A stretch of 64,000 nt of DNA from Fibrobacter sp. UWB11 (GCF_900143015.1 NZ_FSRT01000001.1:1736001-1800000); one strand, 5' to 3'; positions 15,429-24,335 are shown, counted from the stretch's first letter. The notes: generated by a model not told the origin, from the sequence alone. Numbers and translations: made by a program.

Positions 15429-17513
15429 TTATTCCTTGATGCAACGAACCGGCACGTAAGTTGTATAGTCGTATTCCTTACCTGCGTACATTTCTCTAAG
15501 ATCTTCGCCCCACCAAAAATCAACATCAATCCCATTAATGTAGGCGATACGGCGTTTCTTTTCTTGAGTCGGGCTCATCCACATAAGATAGGATCCTCCT
15601 TGCCCACCATATAAACTAAAGTCAGGTTGGTTCATGATTCTTCCTGTCGGAATAAAACTCAAGCCGTGAGGGTCATTCGTTCCTCTAGAATAAAGCAGCG
15701 AAAATAAATTTCTAACATCCAATGGCGAACCTCTAAAATCTTCAATATCGCTAGAATCAGGGAGCCGCCACCCCTCGGGGCAAACTTCTGCGGCAGTGTA
15801 TAAATCGTAGAAACGCCCCAAATTTTTACAGCTGTCTTGGAGACAAGTTGTCGATTGAGGATTGTCCGTCAAGAATGTTCCCTCGTACTTCATGTTTTCG
15901 GCCATCCAAGTTTTGCCTTTAAAAACAGTCGTACGGTAAATGCGATGGTCGCGTGGGTCTTCGAAACTTCCGTAATCAAAATCGGGATTGAAATAATATT
16001 CAGTGGGGAAATCCGTGTGCCATTCGCCTGCGCGCCGCCATGTTTTGTTATAACAAATGTATCGATCGAAGCCTGGGTTAACATTTTCATTTTTAACGGT
16101 GACACGCATATTGTCGGTATCGCAAGGCATATTGAAAAACTTGGTCCACATTCCGTCATGGCAAACGTAGTACAAGTTCGAATCCGACGGACTTTGGTAC
16201 GTCTTGCCCTCGCTATCACATTGTGCGTTCAATGTTTCAAAATCCATTTGCTGGGCATAATCCCAGCCGCGGTCAGCAAAACAAGGAGCTTCTTGATGAC
16301 CATTATGGGTTCTGCAAAACGCCGTCGTTCGGCAAACGTAGGTGACATTTGGTCTGTTCGGGCTTTTGTAAAGTTTACCATGTTCATCGCAGGGAACGTC
16401 AAAAGTTTCTGCATCGATGGTCATCGCCTTATGCCATCCCGAATCTAAACTGCAAACGAACGAAGTATCGGGACGTTTAGAATAAAATACGTATTTACCT
16501 TCTTTGTCACATGGATTTCCATCAGTTGCAAGTTCCATCTCATTCGGCGTATTCCAGCCATTTTCCCTGCAAACGAACGGAACTGTACCCAAATACGCAT
16601 AAATATGCTTTACCTCGACGACGGTCTCGCGATTGGACTGGTCGCAAATAGGAAGGTTCATGCACTTGCGTCTTGTCTCATTGACCAATTCTAGCGGGAT
16701 GGGGCGCGGTATGCCTCCAGCACATCCTTTCGATTCGAAAGCACTGTTGTCGTATAAAGAGTAACGGGGATAGGTGTTAAAAATATTGGGATAATATCTT
16801 CCGTTTTTTCTTTCACTTTTGTAGTTGTCCAAATCCTCAAAATTGCAGTAATGCTCGAATAAAAGCGTGCCGTTCTCTGCAAAATAATCGTTCACACCCT
16901 TATAAAAATCGCTTTGCGTCGTGCCGCCAAAAATATAGTCGAGAGCTCGACTGACGGTGAGCTTTGTCACGCCTGATTTTTTATTGATAACGGAATCGAT
17001 TCCCAAAGCCTCGAACAGTTCCGTTTGTGCGATGCATTCAGCCTGCTGCTTTGGTGCAATTCCCGATTCGGAAAGTTTTTGGATACGCTTTTCGAGAATC
17101 GTGTCGAGCGCAACCATGTGCGCGGGAGGATTGCGTGCAAGGAGAGTATCGTAATAGGAGGCGTAATCACTCGCCCCAATTCTGCTAACGCCAGAACCTT
17201 TGACAAACGCGGCTACACCGCAGCCAGCTCCGCCGCCCTTATCCCAAGAAAAGTCTTCGCTGGACGCAATGGAGTCAAGACCATCCGTGATGATCATTGA
17301 CACACAATTTTGAATGAGCATGGGCGCAGACGAACTCGACAACAACACATCGCTACTGCTAGCGGCAATTTCCGAAGAGCTTGATAGTTCCTCGAAGCTC
17401 GAAGAGCTCCCCTCCTGAGCGGTGAGGTCGCTATCATTGAAAAACGCAACATTTTCCGACTCGGAGCAGGCAAACAACACCAGCACCGAAAACAGAAATG
17501 CAAAAAATTTCAT
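15429..17513 (-). CDS. FISUMP lipoprotein with Cys-repeat array, paralogue
   Basis: About 694 residues from ATG 17513, preceded by a GGGGGA site; upstream in-frame starts are poor. Signal and lipobox (VLFAC) lead into a Ser-rich linker, an intermediate region (CVSMIITDGLDSIASSEDFS...), five or six Cys/Trp units such as CDEHGKLYKSPNRPNVTYVC, and a C-terminal FISUMP domain (DPRDHRIYRTTVFKGKTWMA...VPVRCIKE). It shares this architecture with the downstream gene, so the pair arose by duplication. A 27-bp palindrome lies ~50 bp upstream. Surface role is inferred. Confidence 0.88.
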   Translation of the reverse strand: MKFFAFLFSVLVLFACSESENVAFFNDSDLTAQEGSSSSFEELSSSSEIAASSSDVLLSSSSAPMLIQNCVSMIITDGLDSIASSEDFSWDKGGGAGCGVAAFVKGSGVSRIGASDYASYYDTLLARNPPAHMVALDTILEKRIQKLSESGIAPKQQAECIAQTELFEALGIDSVINKKSGVTKLTVSRALDYIFGGTTQSDFYKGVNDYFAENGTLLFEHYCNFEDLDNYKSERKNGRYYPNIFNTYPRYSLYDNSAFESKGCAGGIPRPIPLELVNETRRKCMNLPICDQSNRETVVEVKHIYAYLGTVPFVCRENGWNTPNEMELATDGNPCDKEGKYVFYSKRPDTSFVCSLDSGWHKAMTIDAETFDVPCDEHGKLYKSPNRPNVTYVCRTTAFCRTHNGHQEAPCFADRGWDYAQQMDFETLNAQCDSEGKTYQSPSDSNLYYVCHDGMWTKFFNMPCDTDNMRVTVKNENVNPGFDRYICYNKTWRRAGEWHTDFPTEYYFNPDFDYGSFEDPRDHRIYRTTVFKGKTWMAENMKYEGTFLTDNPQSTTCLQDSCKNLGRFYDLYTAAEVCPEGWRLPDSSDIEDFRGSPLDVRNLFSLLYSRGTNDPHGLSFIPTGRIMNQPDFSLYGGQGGSYLMWMSPTQEKKRRIAYINGIDVDFWWGEDLREMYAGKEYDYTTYVPVRCIKE

Positions 17514-17560
17514 CCGTCCCCCTTCTACACAATTGTAGTGCACCCAAACACTCGTCTTAA

Positions 17561-17587
17561 AATACATTCAAATTATTTGAATGTATT
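17561..17587. promoter_or_regulatory. 27-bp perfect palindrome, possible operator
   Basis: Arms of 13 bp (AATACATTCAAAT and its complement) around one central T, 48-74 bp upstream of the FISUMP pair. No T run follows, so it reads more as a dimeric-regulator site than a terminator. Confidence 0.55.
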
Positions 17588-17588
17588 T

Positions 17589-17618
17589 AAAAAAAATCAA
17601 CGCCCAGAATAAGCGTTG
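17589..17618 (-). terminator. terminator before the FISUMP pair
   Basis: Minus-strand stem CAACGC/GCGTTG (17598-17603 with 17613-17618) followed by eight T. It would end transcripts coming from the 17772-18884 gene. A further 10-bp inverted repeat GCATTTTTCA/TGAAAAATGC lies at 17627-17654. Confidence 0.65.
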
Positions 17619-17726
17619 AGAGTTACGCATTTTTCAAAATCAAGTGAAAAATGCCGAAAAATATTGCAAAGTAGCATTTTTATACTTTAAATTATATTGA
17701 AAAGTTTCAAAATTGGCGAAATCAAA

Positions 17727-17762
17727 TAAAAAAGGCGACCCCGGCACGGAGGCCGAGGTGAC
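17727..17762 (-). terminator. palindromic repeat acting as terminator
   Basis: Minus strand: CCTCGGC-loop-GCCGGGG then TCGCC and a T6 run, ~10 bp past the stop of the 17772 gene. It belongs to the GGCGACCCCGG...GGTGACA repeat class also seen at 24127. Confidence 0.6.
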
Positions 17763-17771
17763 AACTCAAAA

Positions 17772-18884
17772 TTATTCCGTCAGTTCGCGGGATTCTTCGT
17801 AAGACGGGCGATCGTCTTCGTAGTCCTTGATGCTCTTGTCGCCAGGAACAACGATAAGGCCAAGCGTTACAGGTTCACCCTTCAAATTGATGTAGGCTTC
17901 AAGATAAAGTGTCGTAGAGAGGCGAATAAGACGCAAATCCATCATCGTGCCACCCTTGTGGATACTCATCGGATTGCGATTGAAGAAGAGGAACTTTTTG
18001 TTGATGTATTCAAAGCGGTCTTTTTCATAATTGATGGACCATTCGGTATCGCCATCATTTTCTTGGCGGTAGGTGCAGCGGTCATTATCGATATCACATT
18101 CGAAGCTAGCACTTTCCTGGTAGCGCTTGTTCCATTCGCGGCTGAAGGCGCACGACTGCACACGGGAACCGCCATTGCGGTGCTTGTTCAATTGATCGTT
18201 GATGACAACGTAGTCCATCTTCATTTTCTTGACTTGATTATAGACATTCATGAGGATGATGTAGGCTTCGATATCCTTGGGGCATTTGCCGGTAAGGTTC
18301 ACATCTTCATGAGCTTTCAAAAGAGTCTGTTGCAAATCGATATCGATTGCATCCGGGATTTCACTTTTCTTGATTTTATCAAGAACTTCCTTGGGCGGGA
18401 CACGTACGATTTTGTCACCCTTCTTGATAGCGTAACCGAGCTGGTCACGAACATAGTCCAAGCACTGCTGCACGTGAATATGCACGGTATTCGAACCTGC
18501 CGAAACAAAGTCCGCACCGATACGCACGTTCCATTCATCTGCCGTATTTTTTGCGTCTTTATCGAGTTCGCAGAACGGGTCTTCGCGAGTACCGTCCACA
18601 AAAATCAAATTGACGTGAAGCTTTGTCACGAGGGATTCTTCTTTGTTGATGGCACTGCCCAAACTCCAGAAATTCGGATTCAAGCGGAGCACTTCTGCAA
18701 AGGCCTTGTCGCCATCGAAAGCAGGCAGCAAGGAATCGTTACGGGCATTCTTTTCTTGCAACAGTTCAGAATAAGATGTCTTGACATCCATGTTGTCAAA
18801 CGAATTACGGGCAACGGCAGAGAATGCCGAAGTTGCCATAAACGAGCACAAGAAAGCGATCGAAATACGCCATTTAGAAAACAT
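17772..18884 (-). CDS. secreted hypothetical protein
   Basis: 370 residues, ATG with GGAGAGGG upstream. A signal peptide (ISIAFLCSFMATSAFSAVA) suggests export to the periplasm or beyond. The mature part is mixed alpha/beta with several Cys (PFCELDKD, QQCLDYV, GKCPKD, QSCAFSREW, SFECDIDNDRCTYR), so disulfides are likely. No family recognised. It follows the metal ABC permease by 10 bp and could be co-transcribed with it, but shares no visible metal-binding motif. Confidence 0.7.
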   Translation of the reverse strand: MFSKWRISIAFLCSFMATSAFSAVARNSFDNMDVKTSYSELLQEKNARNDSLLPAFDGDKAFAEVLRLNPNFWSLGSAINKEESLVTKLHVNLIFVDGTREDPFCELDKDAKNTADEWNVRIGADFVSAGSNTVHIHVQQCLDYVRDQLGYAIKKGDKIVRVPPKEVLDKIKKSEIPDAIDIDLQQTLLKAHEDVNLTGKCPKDIEAYIILMNVYNQVKKMKMDYVVINDQLNKHRNGGSRVQSCAFSREWNKRYQESASFECDIDNDRCTYRQENDGDTEWSINYEKDRFEYINKKFLFFNRNPMSIHKGGTMMDLRLIRLSTTLYLEAYINLKGEPVTLGLIVVPGDKSIKDYEDDRPSYEESRELTE

Positions 18885-18894
18885 TTTCCCTCTC

Positions 18895-19701
18895 CTATTT
18901 TTTCACAATCTTTTTTACAGCAAAGTTGAGCAAGTACATGACAACTCCACCCGCAATAATCGTGGGGCCCACGACAAAATTGAACTGGCATGCAACCAAA
19001 AGCCCAAGCACAACGAGCACAAGCGAAACCAGAACCGAAATCACCATCATCTGGAGCAAGTTCTTGGCATAACATTCCGCGATATACGCAGGAATTGTCA
19101 AAAGCGCAATCACAAGAATCATGCCCACCGCCTGCACAGCAATCACAACCGTGAGCGCAATCAGCGCAATCAAAAGCATGTAATAGTTCAGCACGGGAAT
19201 GCCGCGGACACGCGCAAATTCCGGATCATATGAAATCGATAGAAAGTTACGGTAGCAAATAGAAACTGATGCCAATATGAACACAAGCAACGCGCCCATC
19301 CACCAAAGAAGTTCCGTCGGCACGGTCAACAGGCTACCAAACAAGAAACTCATCATTTCACTGCTATAACCCGGCGTTAAATCCGTGAGAATCACGCCAA
19401 GCGCCATACCCGCAGCCCAGATAATCCCGATAAACGTATCGGCATGTTTGCGGTCACGCCAAGTAAGCGAGCCCATGAGCATCGCACAAGCCAAAGCAAA
19501 ACCTAGCGCGCCAAGCATCGGTGAAAAACCGATAAAGCAAGCAAGCCCAACACCGCCAAATGAAGCATGCGCCACACCGCCCGAAAGCGAAACGAGGCGG
19601 TTCACGACGACATACGTTCCCATCACGCCGCAAGCAATGGCCACAAGCACCGCTGCAATCAGGGCGTTCTGCATAAAATCCATGGAAAGTAAGTCGAGCA
19701 T
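18895..19701 (-). CDS. metal ABC transporter permease (ZnuB/MntB type)
   Basis: 268 residues with about eight hydrophobic helices. The N-terminal stretch ALIAAVLVAIACGVMGTYVV followed by NRLVSLSGGVAHASFGGVG is typical of the ABC-3 permease family that imports Zn2+, Mn2+ or Fe2+. Neither the ATPase nor the solute-binding protein lies next to it, so its partners must be elsewhere. The upstream gap is entirely filled by a heptamer inverted element. The metal cannot be told from sequence. Confidence 0.9.
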   Translation of the reverse strand: MLDLLSMDFMQNALIAAVLVAIACGVMGTYVVVNRLVSLSGGVAHASFGGVGLACFIGFSPMLGALGFALACAMLMGSLTWRDRKHADTFIGIIWAAGMALGVILTDLTPGYSSEMMSFLFGSLLTVPTELLWWMGALLVFILASVSICYRNFLSISYDPEFARVRGIPVLNYYMLLIALIALTVVIAVQAVGMILVIALLTIPAYIAECYAKNLLQMMVISVLVSLVLVVLGLLVACQFNFVVGPTIIAGGVVMYLLNFAVKKIVKK

Positions 19702-19713
19702 ATTTTTAGCTTT

Positions 19714-19816
19714 TGGTTATTAGTTATTGGTTATTAGTCAATAGACTTTTGTTTAATAATCGCGTCCAAGGCGTCTTATAAAAACTAAAGACCAATGACT
19801 ATTGACTAAAGACCTC
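19714..19816. repeat. heptamer inverted-arm element A
   Basis: Left arm 19715-19756 reads in perfect 7-nt phase GGTTATT, AGTTATT, GGTTATT, AGTCAAT, AGACTTT; right arm 19782-19816 reads AAACTAA, AGACCAA, TGACTAT, TGACTAA, AGACCTC and is largely complementary. It fills the gap between the permease start and the HAD gene stop. Confidence 0.8.
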
Positions 19817-19818
19817 TG

Positions 19819-20517
19819 TTATAGATTCGTAATTAACTTCTCCCGTAAATTTAGTAAATGCGGGATGTGAAAATCCACCCAATCGGGCGCTTGTATGTTA
19901 GGATTTACAAGAACTGTAGTCCAGCCGCGTTCGTGAGCGGGTTCCAAATTGCGGAGTGAATCTTCGAGCAGCACAATTTGCGACTTTTCTTTGGCATTTG
20001 CATCCAAAACGCCTCGCGCCACAAGCCAGTTTTCAATCTTTTCGTATGCGCTTACGTGCGGTTTACCTTCCCAATCCATTAGCTTGAGGTCAAAAACATC
20101 CTCAATGGCAGGCGCAATTTCCATGCGGGCCATACCGGCGCGGCTCCAGTCCCCTCGCCCATTCGTAAACACAAAGCGGTGCCCCACAAGCGATTTTAGT
20201 AGAGCAAACTTTTCAGGCGATACTTTGGGGTAAACTAAGTATTCCGGTTCATGAATAAAGTCAAAGAAATCATCAGGCGCTATTCCGTTCATTGCCATGA
20301 GGCCCGAAAGCGTTGTTCCAAAACGATGCAGATAATCCTTGCGGATTTCCGTTGCACTTTCGAACGTACCGCCCACAGTCTTTTGGACAAACTCAGCAAT
20401 GCGGTGATCGAGCGAATTTAAGACAAAACGTTCCTCTTCGCCATAAAGCGTCAGGTCGTAATCGAACAACCAAATTTTAGAAGCATCGTTTTTTATGCCG
20501 TCGTTCAACGCACTCAC
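19819..20517 (-). CDS. HAD-family hydrolase, pyrimidine 5'-nucleotidase-like
   Basis: 232 residues from a GTG start with AAGG just upstream. Motif I is WLFDYDLTLYGEE (nucleophile and general-acid Asp), motif II FTNGR, and the motif III/IV region includes GKPHVSAYEK and LLEDSLRNLEPAHERGW. The helical cap insertion after motif I and the DYDLTLY form fit the pyrimidine 5'-nucleotidase/SDT1-like branch. Substrate is uncertain, but its place 5 bp after dgt and near thyA suggests nucleotide turnover. Confidence 0.85.
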   Translation of the reverse strand: MSALNDGIKNDASKIWLFDYDLTLYGEEERFVLNSLDHRIAEFVQKTVGGTFESATEIRKDYLHRFGTTLSGLMAMNGIAPDDFFDFIHEPEYLVYPKVSPEKFALLKSLVGHRFVFTNGRGDWSRAGMARMEIAPAIEDVFDLKLMDWEGKPHVSAYEKIENWLVARGVLDANAKEKSQIVLLEDSLRNLEPAHERGWTTVLVNPNIQAPDWVDFHIPHLLNLREKLITNL

Positions 20518-20522
20518 CTTGA

Positions 20523-21830
20523 TTAATATCCCATGGCAAGGCCGCCAATTTGACGAGCCAAGTACGTTGCATAATTATCCGTCATGCCGCTCACAAAGTC
20601 AAGTACCTGGTGGTACGCTTCGGCAGTCGTGACACTCTGCCCAATTTTAGCCTGCCCGATAAGGCGTACAATTCTGTTTGCACGGTACGAGTTGCGACCG
20701 TTTTGACGATAATCGTAAACGCCGTTGATAAATGCATCAAGCACGGTGCTAAGCGTCGTGTAACTACCGACTTCAAGTTCCGTCTTGCGGCGGTCAGGAT
20801 AAATGCGTTCCACGCCCAAACGCTTTGCAATGCGAATGCCTTCCATCGTATCGGAACGGGAAAGGTCAATCAAATGCTTGTCGAGCGTTCCTTCCATGAT
20901 GCGGTCGTAATGCTTCACAAAAAGCACAGCCACGTCATCAATCAAATTCTGGATAGCACGTCCACGAATGCTGCTGAGGAAGTCTCTGAAGTTCTGGCCA
21001 TTTTCTTCAAACTCGCGATCGATATCCACGTCCGGACCGCACAAGAAACTAAACATATTGCGCACATCGCCAAACGTCAAAATGCCAAGTTCAATTGCAT
21101 CTTCAACATCGAGGATGGAATAGCAAATGTCATCTGCAGCTTCCATCAAGTACACGAGCGGATGGCGAGCCCACACGCCGTTTTCAATTTCAGGAATACC
21201 AAGGATTTCTGCCGTTTCGCGGTAGAGTTCGGCTTCAGTTCTAAACAAACTTGTAGGGCAACCGTAATAAGCAAGTCGCGGATACTTGATCATCGAACCG
21301 ATCGTTGCGTACGTTAAGCGCATGCCACCATCGAGGAAATGGTATTCCAGTTTGCTCAAGATGCGATGGCCTTGTGCATTACCATCAAAATTTTCGAAGT
21401 CCGCAATTTCCTTGTCACTCATTTCGGACATCGGTGCGGAATGACGATTCTTGCGGAACCATTCGCGGATAGCGGCTTCGCCCGCATGGCCAAACGGAGG
21501 GTTACCGATATCGTGCGCCAAGCATGCCGACTGTACAATCGTTCCGAACTGGTATTCGTTCACATACTTCGGCAAATGCTTTTTAATCAAGTGATACACC
21601 GTAATCGCAAGGCTACGGCCCACGCTCGAAACTTCGAGGCTGTGCGTAAGACGGCTGTGAACATGGTCATTCACCGAGAACGGGTGAACCTGAGTCTTGC
21701 GGCCTAAGCGACGAAAAGCAGTAGAAAAAACGATGCGGTCGTAATCGCGATGGAAGTCAGAACGGTTCGGGTCCGGATCGGCCGGGTGACCGTAACGCGT
21801 TGCAGAAAGAAGCGTATCCCATTGTAGCAT
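20523..21830 (-). CDS. dgt: deoxyguanosinetriphosphate triphosphohydrolase-like protein
   Basis: 435 residues. It carries the HD signature of dNTP triphosphohydrolases: FRRLGRKTQV, HSRLTHSLEVSSVGR, CLAHDIGNPPFGHAGE, and MEAADDICYSILDVEDA. The enzyme releases tripolyphosphate from dGTP or other dNTPs, controlling dNTP pools. It starts 6 bp from a TATATTTT element, implying a very short leader, and is followed closely by the HAD gene. A heptamer element separates it from the metallophosphatase gene. Confidence 0.93.
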   Translation of the reverse strand: MLQWDTLLSATRYGHPADPDPNRSDFHRDYDRIVFSTAFRRLGRKTQVHPFSVNDHVHSRLTHSLEVSSVGRSLAITVYHLIKKHLPKYVNEYQFGTIVQSACLAHDIGNPPFGHAGEAAIREWFRKNRHSAPMSEMSDKEIADFENFDGNAQGHRILSKLEYHFLDGGMRLTYATIGSMIKYPRLAYYGCPTSLFRTEAELYRETAEILGIPEIENGVWARHPLVYLMEAADDICYSILDVEDAIELGILTFGDVRNMFSFLCGPDVDIDREFEENGQNFRDFLSSIRGRAIQNLIDDVAVLFVKHYDRIMEGTLDKHLIDLSRSDTMEGIRIAKRLGVERIYPDRRKTELEVGSYTTLSTVLDAFINGVYDYRQNGRNSYRANRIVRLIGQAKIGQSVTTAEAYHQVLDFVSGMTDNYATYLARQIGGLAMGY

Positions 21831-21847
21831 ATTATAAAATATAGAAA

Positions 21848-21963
21848 GGTTATAGGCTTTAGGTATTAGGCGTTAGGTAAAGAATCGCGGCTTCGCCGCC
21901 CTATACAGATGCATAAAATGCATGGATATTTCCTATTACCTATGACCTACAACCTAACTCCTA
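21848..21963. repeat. heptamer inverted-arm element C
   Basis: Left arm in 7-nt phase: GGTTATA, GGCTTTA, GGTATTA, GGCGTTA, GGTAAAG (21848-21882). Right arm: TTTCCTA, TTACCTA, TGACCTA, CAACCTA, ACTCCTA (21929-21963), whose last unit contains the stop codon of the metallophosphatase gene. The loop holds a GCGGC/GCCGC hairpin and an ATGCAT pair. Confidence 0.8.
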
Positions 21964-22950
21964 CATAGCGGCGACCGAGACGAACTTACGGTTATCCAGT
22001 TTCTGCTCGCCATCAAAACGGTAAGCAACGAGGCGCCCGTCACCGCGGTAACCAGCAACGCTGTAATCCAAGCAGCAAACGTTATCACGAATAAGTTCAG
22101 GGAGTCCCGTCAACCAATAATGTCCAAAGAAAACAGGACGTTCATTTTCGCCATAGAAATCGCGAGTCTGAATTTCAAGCGGCACTTCGAGCGGAGGCAA
22201 TTCCACACCCGGCTGGAAACTGAGTTCCTGCAAGTTGACGTTTTTCGGATTAATCCACCAACGGATTCGCGTACGCTTACGGAGTACACCTTCAGCATCT
22301 CGGAACGTCACGCCTTCCGGCAAATCCAATTCCGGGCCCTTTAAGAACAAACTTATCGGCCAATACAGCGAATCATCGTATTCGTCATTCTTGTCGTTCG
22401 CACGAGCAATCAGCTCATCGAAATTGCCATCCGTAAAAGAACGGATGCCTTCGGCTTTAAGCACTTCGGCGCATTTCAAGTCAAAGCAGGCGTGCTGCGC
22501 ACGGAACAAGTCCGTTTCCAAGTAAAACGGGAGCGTCTTGAGGAAATCGAGCATTTCCTGAAATTCAGCCTTGCGCCCGCGATAGCTTTCTACAGTCTTC
22601 ACGTGAATCGCTACTTTGTTAAAAGTATGTTCACGCAAATAGCCGCCATGAATTGCTTTTATAGGTCGCCCACCAGCTCCATTCTCTTGCCAAAAGCTAA
22701 GCGCATTGAATTCGTGATTGCCCATCAACGCAACTGCAGAACCCGCATCGCGCATGGCCCGCACAAGATTTACAGTTTCGCGAGCATGACTTCCACGGTC
22801 GATATAATCGCCTAAAAAGACAACCGTTCGAGCATTGCCCGGATAGCGATACGCGCCCCCCTGCTCTTGGTAGCCTAACTTTTTAAGGAGCACCACGAGT
22901 TCATCGTAGTGCCCATGAATATCGCCAATGAAGTCAATCGAAGCGTTCAT
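21961..22950 (-). CDS. calcineurin-like metallophosphatase (PPP type)
   Basis: About 329 residues from ATG 22950, chosen because it overlaps the thyA stop as TAATG; translation is probably coupled. The PPP-type motifs are clear: DFIGDIHGHYDEL (GDxHG), FLGDYIDRGSHARE (GDxxDRG) and ALMGNHEFNAL (GNHE), with later His residues. These enzymes hydrolyse phosphoesters, either phosphoproteins or dinucleotides such as Ap4A; which applies cannot be decided. A longer frame starting at 22983 is unlikely. Confidence 0.88.
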   Translation of the reverse strand: MNASIDFIGDIHGHYDELVVLLKKLGYQEQGGAYRYPGNARTVVFLGDYIDRGSHARETVNLVRAMRDAGSAVALMGNHEFNALSFWQENGAGGRPIKAIHGGYLREHTFNKVAIHVKTVESYRGRKAEFQEMLDFLKTLPFYLETDLFRAQHACFDLKCAEVLKAEGIRSFTDGNFDELIARANDKNDEYDDSLYWPISLFLKGPELDLPEGVTFRDAEGVLRKRTRIRWWINPKNVNLQELSFQPGVELPPLEVPLEIQTRDFYGENERPVFFGHYWLTGLPELIRDNVCCLDYSVAGYRGDGRLVAYRFDGEQKLDNRKFVSVAAM

Positions 22951-23762
22951 TAAACCGCAATCGGAGCCTTGATAGTCGGCCACGGATCATAATTCACAAG
23001 TTCAAAATCTTCGAACTTGAAATCGAACAAATCCTTGACATCAGGATTCATCTTCATCGTCGGGAGTGCACGCGGTGTACGCGAAAGCTGTTCACGAGCC
23101 TGGTCAAAGTGATTGCTGTACAAATGCAAGTCGCCGAAAGTATGGACAAACTCACCGGCTTCGTAACCGCAGACCTGAGCAAGCATCATCGTCAAGAGCG
23201 AGTACGATGCAATGTTGAACGGTACGCCGAGGAACATGTCGGCACTGCGCTGGTAAAGCTGACAGCTGAGCTTGCGCTTGCCACTAGCACCTACACCGCC
23301 CACGTAGAACTGGAACAGGCAATGGCACGGCGGCAAAGCCATCTTGTCGACTTCAGCGACGTTCCAGGCACAAACCAAGTGACGTCGAGAATCCGGATTG
23401 TTCTTAAGACTGTTAATGAGGTTTGCTATTTGGTCAATGTGTCCACCATCGGGAGTCGGCCAAGAACGCCACTGGTGACCGTAAACCGGACCCAAGTCGC
23501 CATTTTCATCGGCCCATTCGTCCCAAATCGTAACCTTGTTGTCGTGCAAGTACTTGATGTTCGTATCACCCTTCAAGAACCACAACAGTTCGTGAATGAT
23601 ACTGCGCAAGTGAAGTTTCTTGGTCGTAAGGCACGGGAAGCCTTTGGAAAGGTCAAAACGAGTCTGGCGGCCAAACACAGAACGAGTGCCGGTGCCAGTG
23701 CGGTCGGAACGGTCCACACCGTTATCGATAATATCTTTGAGAAGATCTAAGTATTGCTGCAT
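22950..23762 (-). CDS. thyA: thymidylate synthase
   Basis: 270 residues, the standard ThyA length. It methylates dUMP to dTMP with methylenetetrahydrofolate. Seen: [19 protein letters not shown] at the phosphate-binding loop, [20 protein letters not shown], the catalytic Cys in [29 protein letters not shown], and the C-terminal end IKAPIAV needed for closure. glyA, which supplies the folate C1 unit, is also in the window but far away. The upstream gap is a heptamer element; no ribosome site is evident. Confidence 0.97.
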   Translation of the reverse strand: MQQYLDLLKDIIDNGVDRSDRTGTGTRSVFGRQTRFDLSKGFPCLTTKKLHLRSIIHELLWFLKGDTNIKYLHDNKVTIWDEWADENGDLGPVYGHQWRSWPTPDGGHIDQIANLINSLKNNPDSRRHLVCAWNVAEVDKMALPPCHCLFQFYVGGVGASGKRKLSCQLYQRSADMFLGVPFNIASYSLLTMMLAQVCGYEAGEFVHTFGDLHLYSNHFDQAREQLSRTPRALPTMKMNPDVKDLFDFKFEDFELVNYDPWPTIKAPIAV

Positions 23763-23778
23763 ATTGTAATTATATAAA

Positions 23779-23862
23779 AGTTACTAGTTAATAGTTAGTA
23801 GTTACTAGAATTCTTAATATGAAATTTTCTAGTAACTAGTAACTCAGAACTCGAAACTCACT
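23779..23862. repeat. heptamer inverted-arm element D
   Basis: Left arm: AGTTACT, AGTTAAT, AGTTAGT, AGTTACT, AGAATTC (23779-23813); right arm: TCTAGTA, ACTAGTA, ACTCAGA, ACTCGAA, ACTCACT (23828-23862). It starts ~17 bp upstream of thyA and runs into the stop codon of the 23858 gene. Confidence 0.8.
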
Positions 23863-24100
23863 CCCCAAACAAATCCACGCGCTTGTACTGCTTGGCAACT
23901 TTGCCTTCGACTTCGGCGGCATTTTGCTGCAAGAGTTTGTTCAAAGCCTGCAATATTAAGTCCTGCGAGTGCTTGGGAACGGGCTTCTTGCCAAGGCGTG
24001 CCTTCTGCACCATCTTATGGTTCAAGTTCACTGGGAGCATCTCGACAAGGTCGTGATTGCTAAAGTTATTTGCGGTCAGAATTTCATCAAGTTTTGTCAT
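23858..24100 (-). CDS. small HTH-like protein
   Basis: 80 residues. The segment NHDLVEMLPVNLNHKMVQKA followed by RLGKKPVPKHSQDLILQAL has the look of a small DNA-binding helical fold: recognition helix, basic turn, then a longer helix. No family recognised. The C-terminus is charged (KVAKQYKRVDLFGE). A TACATTTG element lies only 4 bp before the ATG, suggesting a very short or absent leader. It is treated as real because it is bounded by a repeat on each side and has a coherent protein-like composition. Confidence 0.6.
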   Translation of the reverse strand: MTKLDEILTANNFSNHDLVEMLPVNLNHKMVQKARLGKKPVPKHSQDLILQALNKLLQQNAAEVEGKVAKQYKRVDLFGE

Positions 24101-24120
24101 ATTGCAAATGTAGAAATCTA

Positions 24121-24300
24121 AAAAAAAGGCGACCCCGGAAAGGCAAACGAGGCGAACGCTGCGTCAAAGAATTTATTTCTTTGACATAGCTGAGCCGAAG
24201 GGCATTGCGCTTGCGCAATAAATCCGGGGTGACAATGAAAGGCGACTCCGGAATCATGGAACTCGATGGATCGCCACGCATCTTCGATGCTCGCGATGAC
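24121..24300. repeat. cluster of palindromic intergenic repeats
   Basis: GGCGACCCCGG (24128) pairs with CCGGGGTGAC (24223-24232) around an insert that itself contains AAAGAAATA/TATTTCTTT-type and TTGCGC/GCGCAA pairs; a second GGCGACTCCGG...GCGATGAC unit follows (24241-24300). No coding potential seen. Confidence 0.6.
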
Positions 24301-24335
24301 GTTGTTTGGCGGAATACCTTGAATCTATTATATAA

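Noticed and set aside
19714-19816. Heptamer elements as CRISPR repeats
   Set aside because: Units are 7 nt without spacers and no cas gene is present.
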